Assembly (NCBI RefSeq): GCF_030238365.1
Contig: NZ_JASSOT010000001.1
Coordinates: 248,001-312,000 of the forward strand
From: Lelliottia wanjuensis
Lineage (GTDB): Bacteria > Pseudomonadota > Gammaproteobacteria > Enterobacterales > Enterobacteriaceae
DNA: 64,000 nt
Reading direction: 5' to 3'
The position numbers were made by a program, and so were the translations under genes. Within the stretch, counting starts at the first letter, position 1, and each line of letters begins with the position of its first letter. The notes beneath the pieces were generated by a model. That model did not search any database. It was not told the DNA's origin and saw only the letters and a list, made by a program, of their open reading frames with translations. Below, piece after piece: positions 59,787 to 64,000 of the stretch.

Positions 59787-60980
59787 ATGAAATCATCACT
59801 CAGGCGCTCAACCGCAGCGTTGCTGGCTTCGTCGTTGTTATTAACCATCGGCCGTGGGGCCACGCTGCCCTTTATGACTATCTATCTCACGCGCGTTTAT
59901 CAGATGAGCGTTGCGAACATCGGCTATGCCCTGACCATCGCCCTGACGATTGGCGTGGTATTCAGCATGGGATTTGGCATCCTGGCGGATAAGTTCGACA
60001 AAAAGCGCTACATGATGTTGTCGATACTGGCGTTTATCGCCGGTTTCGTGGCGATCCCGCTGGTGAATAATGTCACGCTGGTGGTGCTGTTCTTTGCCCT
60101 GATTAACTGCGCGTATTCCGTATTCTCGACGGTGCTCAAAGCCTGGTTCGCGGACGTGCTGACGCCGGGCGAGAAAGCGCGCGTATTTTCCCTTAACTAC
60201 AGTTTTCTGAACATCGGCTGGACGATCGGCCCGCCGATTGGCACGCTGCTGGTGATGTACAGCCTGCAGCTGCCGTTCTGGCTGGCGGCCTTCTGCGCCG
60301 CGCTGCCGCTGGTGTTTATTCAGATGTATGTGCAGAAAAGCATTGCGGCGGATAGTGACAACGTCACCGTTCCGTGGCAGCCATCGGTTTTGCTGCGGGA
60401 TAAAGCGCTGTTCTGGTATACGCTCTCCGGCCTGCTGGCTTCCTACGTGGGCGGCTCGTTTGCGAGCTGTATTTCTCAGTATGTGCTGGCGGCGGATTAC
60501 ACCAGTGAGTTCGCCGAAAAAGTGGTGGCCGTGGTGCTACCCGCTAACGCCGCGATGGTGGTGTCGCTGCAGTATTTCATTGGCCGTAAAATCAAGGCCA
60601 GCAATATTCGCCCGCTCATGGCTATCGGCACGCTCTTTTTCCTGCTCGGGCTGGGCGGGTTTATGCTTTCCGGCACCAATTTGATCTACTGGGGTATTGC
60701 TTCGGCGGTGTTTACCATCGGGGAGATTATTTATGCACCGGGTGAATACCTGCTGATTGATAACATCGCCCCGCCGGGGATGAAAGCGAGCTATTTCTCC
60801 GCACAGGCGCTCGGCTGGCTGGGGGCGGCGGCGAACCCGATGATTACCGGGTTGATCCTGACCCACCTGCCGCACTGGTCGCTGTTTGTGATTATGATGG
60901 TCGCGATTGTGGTCGCGTGGCTGATGATTTTGCGCGGGATGAGCGTGGAACCCTATGCCGAACGGGTGGAAACGGCGTGA
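59787..60980 (+). CDS. ydeE: MFS efflux transporter YdeE
   Basis: YdeE is a 12-segment MFS pump; in E. coli it exports dipeptides such as Ala-Gln-type compounds and some drugs. SLRRSTAALLASSLLLTIGR, ATLPFMTIYL and the motif GILADKFDKKRYMML are conserved. I prefer ATG 59787 (MKSSLRRS, matching MNLSLRRS in K-12) to ATG 59772. A matS site lies in the gene at 60355. The gene is divergent from eamA. Confidence 0.92.
   Translation: MKSSLRRSTAALLASSLLLTIGRGATLPFMTIYLTRVYQMSVANIGYALTIALTIGVVFSMGFGILADKFDKKRYMMLSILAFIAGFVAIPLVNNVTLVVLFFALINCAYSVFSTVLKAWFADVLTPGEKARVFSLNYSFLNIGWTIGPPIGTLLVMYSLQLPFWLAAFCAALPLVFIQMYVQKSIAADSDNVTVPWQPSVLLRDKALFWYTLSGLLASYVGGSFASCISQYVLAADYTSEFAEKVVAVVLPANAAMVVSLQYFIGRKIKASNIRPLMAIGTLFFLLGLGGFMLSGTNLIYWGIASAVFTIGEIIYAPGEYLLIDNIAPPGMKASYFSAQALGWLGAAANPMITGLILTHLPHWSLFVIMMVAIVVAWLMILRGMSVEPYAERVETA
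60355..60367. other. matS site (MatP binding)
   Basis: GTGACAACGTCAC fits GTGACRNYGTCAC with no mismatch. It lies within ydeE. Confidence 0.85.
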
Positions 60981-60998
60981 TGGCTGGTGCGGTCTGAA

Positions 60999-61183
60999 AT
61001 GCCCGGTGGCGCTGCGTTTACCGGGCCTACAAAAGACATCGGAATCGTAGGCCGGGTAAGGCGAAGCCGCCACCCGGCAACAGGCGACAGTGCGGCCTAA
61101 ATGCCCGGTGGCGCTGCGCTTACCGGGCCTACAAAAGACGTCGGAATCGTAGGCCGGGTAAGGCGAAGCCGCCACCCGGCAAA
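60999..61183. repeat. Tandemly duplicated REP/BIME pair between ydeE and zinT
   Basis: Two nearly identical 82-base units (60999-61080 and 61101-61182) are repeated with a 102-base period. Each consists of two facing REP arms, GCCCGGTGGCGCTGCG and CGAAGCCGCCACCCGGC, around CCTACAAAAGAC and GTAGGCC. I count two base differences between the copies. They occupy the space between the convergent ydeE and zinT and may fold and stop transcripts of both. Confidence 0.92.
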
Positions 61184-61192
61184 AAACACGGC

Positions 61193-61834
61193 TTAATGGT
61201 GCAACATCTCCTCCACCACCTGCTTCTTAAACATCTCGTTCGGGTAATAGGTCGGCCAGTTGTCCATCTCTTTCAGAAGTGCCTCGTGCGAGGTGTTGCC
61301 CATAAAGATATGGAAATGCGCCGAGGCGCGCGGGCCGATGGTGTGGTCGCTGAACTGCACAAATTTCGGCGCTTTCGAGCTGGCGTCTTTACATTCAAAC
61401 AGGTAACGCACGCCTTTCTTGCCTGATGCGTAGGTCAGGATCTTATAGCCGCTGTAATCGTACTGACAGCTCGCCACCGATTTGCCGGTGTGGAACTCCA
61501 TCACGTTGTTTTCGATGCCGATGGTTTCCACGTCCGTGGCGTAGCCCTTACGGTAATAAGCTTTCACCTCGTCGAAGGATTTGCTCGGATCTTTTTCAGC
61601 TTTCTTTTTAAAAACCGGATCCAGTGAACCGTCCAGCAGGAAAGGATAAACCGACTGCCAGGTGCCGTCCCAGTCGGAGAGCTTACGATCCTTAACGTCT
61701 TTATCTTCAAATACCCCGTTCGCCGCTTTTTGTTCCGCTTCGGTCATCTGATGGCCGTGTGAGTGGGCAAACAGTTGGCCGCTGACCAGCAGCGCCCCCA
61801 GAGTCATTGCAAATTTTCCAATGTGTAAAGCCAA
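61193..61834 (-). CDS. zinT: Periplasmic zinc-binding protein ZinT
   Basis: ZinT delivers zinc to ZnuA and helps growth at low zinc or with cadmium. The protein has a signal peptide (about 1-22, cleaved near FAH), a histidine-rich start HSHGHQ, and the lipocalin-like domain [13 protein letters not shown] and HFHIFMGN with zinc-binding histidines. TTG 61834 is the likely start since it follows GAGGA and aligns with the E. coli start; ATG 61807 would cut the signal peptide. It is preceded by a perfect Zur palindrome. Confidence 0.93.
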   Translation of the reverse strand: MALHIGKFAMTLGALLVSGQLFAHSHGHQMTEAEQKAANGVFEDKDVKDRKLSDWDGTWQSVYPFLLDGSLDPVFKKKAEKDPSKSFDEVKAYYRKGYATDVETIGIENNVMEFHTGKSVASCQYDYSGYKILTYASGKKGVRYLFECKDASSKAPKFVQFSDHTIGPRASAHFHIFMGNTSHEALLKEMDNWPTYYPNEMFKKQVVEEMLHH

Positions 61835-61866
61835 AGTGCGATCCTCACTCCATGTTATGAGAATGC

Positions 61867-61887
61867 AAATGTTATAATATAACATTT
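61867..61887. promoter_or_regulatory. Zur box of zinT
   Basis: Two perfect 10-nt arms, AAATGTTATA and TATAACATTT, flank one A. This matches the gammaproteobacterial Zur consensus. It lies 33 bp before the zinT start, so zinc should repress the gene. Confidence 0.92.
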
Positions 61888-61902
61888 CAAAACACAATAA
61901 CC

Positions 61903-62601
61903 CTAGATCGCCACCAGGCCGCGAACGCCCTCCTGCTCCATGTTCTCCCCGCGACCGCGCTGGATGATGCTCCCGCGCGACATCAGCAGGTAGTTATCCG
62001 CCAGCTCCGCCGCGAAATCATAGAACTGTTCGACCAGCAAAATCGCCATATCGCCCCGACTGGCAAGCTGGCGGATCACCACGCCAATCTCTTTAATCAC
62101 CGACGGCTGAATCCCCTCCGTCGGCTCATCGAGGATCAACAGCTGCGGACGGCTCGCCAGCGCGCGGCCAATCGCCAGCTGCTGCTGTTGTCCGCCGGAG
62201 AGATCGCCCCCGCGGCGGTGCTTCATCTCTTTCAGCACCGGAAAAAGCTGCCAGATATCCTCCGGAACGCTTTTTGCGTCCCTCGCCGCAAAGCGCGACA
62301 AACCCAGCAGCAGATTTTCTTCTACCGTCAGACGCGGAAAAATCTCGCGCCCCTGCGGAACATAGGCCACGCCGGACTGTACCCGGTGGTGCGGTTTCGC
62401 GTGGGTGATGGTTTTGCCCTGCCAGACGATCTCCCCGCTGCGCGCCGGGATCAGCCCCATCAGGCATTTCAGCAGCGTGGTTTTCCCCACGCCGTTGCGC
62501 CCGAGCAGACAGGTCACTTCTCCGCCCGGCGCATCGAAGCTCACGCCGCGCAAAATGTGGCTGCCGCCGTAATATTGATTCAGTTCGTTCACCTGTAGCA
62601 T
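61903..62601 (-). CDS. urtE: Urea ABC transporter ATP-binding subunit UrtE
   Basis: UrtE is the LivF-type ATPase of the high-affinity urea importer. The 232 residues have Walker [15 protein letters not shown] (about 32-45), signature [15 protein letters not shown], Walker [17 protein letters not shown] and the H-loop region VEQFYDFA. It follows urtD by 9 bp and is the last gene of the urt operon in this window. Confidence 0.92.
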   Translation of the reverse strand: MLQVNELNQYYGGSHILRGVSFDAPGGEVTCLLGRNGVGKTTLLKCLMGLIPARSGEIVWQGKTITHAKPHHRVQSGVAYVPQGREIFPRLTVEENLLLGLSRFAARDAKSVPEDIWQLFPVLKEMKHRRGGDLSGGQQQQLAIGRALASRPQLLILDEPTEGIQPSVIKEIGVVIRQLASRGDMAILLVEQFYDFAAELADNYLLMSRGSIIQRGRGENMEQEGVRGLVAI

Positions 62602-62610
62602 GACGGCTCC

Positions 62611-63408
62611 TTAGCGTCCCAGATAGACTTCGATCACCTGCTCGTTGGCCTGCACTTCCCTCAGCGAGCCCTCCGCCAGCACCCGGCCCTGATGCAGGAC
62701 GGTGACGTGATCGGCGATGGTTTCGACAAAGCCCATATCGTGCTCCACCACCATCAGCGAGTGTTTCCCGGCAAGCTGGCGAAACAGCTCCGCCGAATAT
62801 TCGGTTTCCGCGTCGGTCATCCCGGCGGCGGGCTCATCGAGCAGCAGCAAATGCGGCTCCTGCACCAGCAGCATGCCGATTTCCAGAAACTGTTTTTGCC
62901 CGTGCGAGAGCATTCCGGCGCAACGGTCTCGCTCGGCGCTCAGGCGCAGGAGGGTTAACATCTCGCTGATACGATCGCTCTGCTCCGACGTTAATCGCGC
63001 GCGCAGACTGGCCCACACGGACTTATCGCCTTTCATCGCCAGCTCGAGGTTTTCCCACACCGTCAGCGCTTCAAACACCGTGGGTTTCTGGAACTTACGC
63101 CCGATGCCCTGACGCGCAATTGCCGCGGGATCCAGCTCCATCAGATCGATGGACTGGTCGTAAATCGCCCGCCCGCTCTGGGGGCGCGTTTTGCCGGTGA
63201 TCACGTCCATCAGCGTGGTTTTTCCGGCCCCATTGGGACCGATCACACAGCGTAACTCACCGACGCCGATGTTCAGCGACAGGTCCGTCAGCGCCTGAAA
63301 ACCGTCGAAATTGACGTTAATCGACTCCAGCTGGAGCACCGGGTCGGTCTGATCGCGATAGCGATCGCCGGGCAACTGGCGGGTAAAAAGTCCTTCGGCT
63401 GGCTGCAT
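62611..63408 (-). CDS. urtD: Urea ABC transporter ATP-binding subunit UrtD
   Basis: UrtD is the LivG-type ATPase. The 265 residues have Walker A GPNGAGKTTLMDVITGK, the UrtD-type signature LSHGQKQFLEIGMLL and Walker B LLLLDEPAAGM, then VVEHDMGFVETIAD. Its ATG overlaps the urtC stop (TAATG). It is part of an urtABCDE-type operon. Confidence 0.92.
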   Translation of the reverse strand: MQPAEGLFTRQLPGDRYRDQTDPVLQLESINVNFDGFQALTDLSLNIGVGELRCVIGPNGAGKTTLMDVITGKTRPQSGRAIYDQSIDLMELDPAAIARQGIGRKFQKPTVFEALTVWENLELAMKGDKSVWASLRARLTSEQSDRISEMLTLLRLSAERDRCAGMLSHGQKQFLEIGMLLVQEPHLLLLDEPAAGMTDAETEYSAELFRQLAGKHSLMVVEHDMGFVETIADHVTVLHQGRVLAEGSLREVQANEQVIEVYLGR

Positions 63409-64000
63409 TATTTCTCTCCCTTACGAAACAGTCCGTAGACGCCGCGCGGTAAAAAGAGCGTGACGGCGATGAAAATCAGCCCGAGAAACAGCTGCCAGTA
63501 CTCCGGCATCGCAACGGTAAAGTAGCTTTTCGCGCCGTTGACCAGCGCCGCGCCTATCACCGGGCCGACCAGGGTGCCGCGCCCACCGAGCGCGACCCAG
63601 ATTGCGGCCTCAATAGAGTTGGTCGGCGACATTTCACCGGGGTTGATTATCCCCACCTGCGGGACGTACAGCGCCCCGGCCAGCCCGCACAGCACGGCGG
63701 AAAGCGTCCACACCAGCAGTTTGAAACCACGCGGATCGTAGCCGCAAAACGTCAGCCGGTTTTCCGCATCGCGCACCGCCGTCAGGATGCGGCCAAATTT
63801 GCTTTTCGCCAGCGCAAAACCGATCGCCAGCGTGGCCACCAGCAGCGCGACGGTCGTCAGAAACAGCGCGATACGCGTCGTCGTCGCCGTCACCGAAAAG
63901 CCCAGCAGCGTGGTAAAACCGGTAAACCCGTTGTTGCCGCCAAAGCCGGTTTCGTTGCGAAAGAACAGGAGCATTCCTGCGTAGGTCAGCGCCTGGGTCA
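63408..64000 (-). CDS. urtC: Urea ABC transporter permease UrtC (5' end outside window)
   Basis: The frame runs from the stop at 63408 to the window edge, open for at least 197 codons, upstream of the internal methionine at 63974. It is a LivM-type permease with QVGIINPGEMSPTNSIEAAI, WVALGGRGTLVGPVIGAALV, and NETGFGGNNGFTGF, a UrtC-specific loop. It transports urea across the inner membrane with UrtB and the two ATPases. Confidence 0.88.
   Translation of the reverse strand, partial: TQALTYAGMLLFFRNETGFGGNNGFTGFTTLLGFSVTATTTRIALFLTTVALLVATLAIGFALAKSKFGRILTAVRDAENRLTFCGYDPRGFKLLVWTLSAVLCGLAGALYVPQVGIINPGEMSPTNSIEAAIWVALGGRGTLVGPVIGAALVNGAKSYFTVAMPEYWQLFLGLIFIAVTLFLPRGVYGLFRKGEK

Overview
This is a 64 kb chromosomal segment from a member of the Enterobacteriaceae. 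It carries close orthologues, in the E. coli K-12 order, of a long stretch of the replication-terminus region: tam, yneE, uxaB, dgcF, yneG, glsB, sad, ptrR, sotB, marC, marRAB, eamA and ydeE. A chromosomal scr sucrose regulon, the urtCDE urea transporter genes and high GC in the core genes fit Enterobacter, Lelliottia, Leclercia or a close relative better than E. coli. I cannot fix the genus from sequence alone. The terminus identity is shown directly by a complete 28-bp dif site at 36031-36058, a Tus-type Ter site at 41200, three perfect matS sites (18778, 23322, 60355) and KOPS octamers that mostly point toward dif.

Left arm (1-26.8 kb): an MFS pump and its divergent LysR regulator; a solitary SapC-family gene; an alpha/beta hydrolase running into hipBA, whose four operators sit exactly 27 bp apart; a blue-light BLUF-EAL phosphodiesterase of the BlrP1 type; the sucrose regulon scrK-scrYAB-scrR with three ScrR operators; dsbG; digH with a VF530-family gene; a four-gene operon (amidohydrolase, MarC-family protein, MarR regulator, DUF1971) behind a 27-bp palindrome; and a chaperone-usher fimbrial operon followed by a MarT/FidL-like regulator pair.

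Accessory island (26.9-36.0 kb): this AT-richer block ends 28 bp from dif. It holds a SUKH-family gene, an HNH-nuclease-like membrane protein, a coiled-coil protein with a C-terminal membrane helix, then a tight two-gene operon: an Mrr-type nuclease fused to an SF2 helicase, and an 816-residue protein with sigma-70 region-4-like and RNA polymerase alpha-CTD-like segments. A decayed protein-kinase gene lies between this operon and dif. The two modules look like candidate genome-defence systems and I cannot match either to a named system.

Right arm (36.1-64 kb): a LysR/SnoaL pair, tam, several GNAT acetyltransferases, bestrophin yneE, uxaB, three consecutive diguanylate cyclases, yneG-glsB, a chemoreceptor with an altered signalling tip, sad with divergent ptrR, a VOC protein, higBA, a PhzF protein, sotB, marC, marRAB, eamA, ydeE, a tandem REP cluster, zinT behind a perfect Zur palindrome, and the 3' part of a urea ABC transporter operon (urtC incomplete at the window edge, urtD, urtE).
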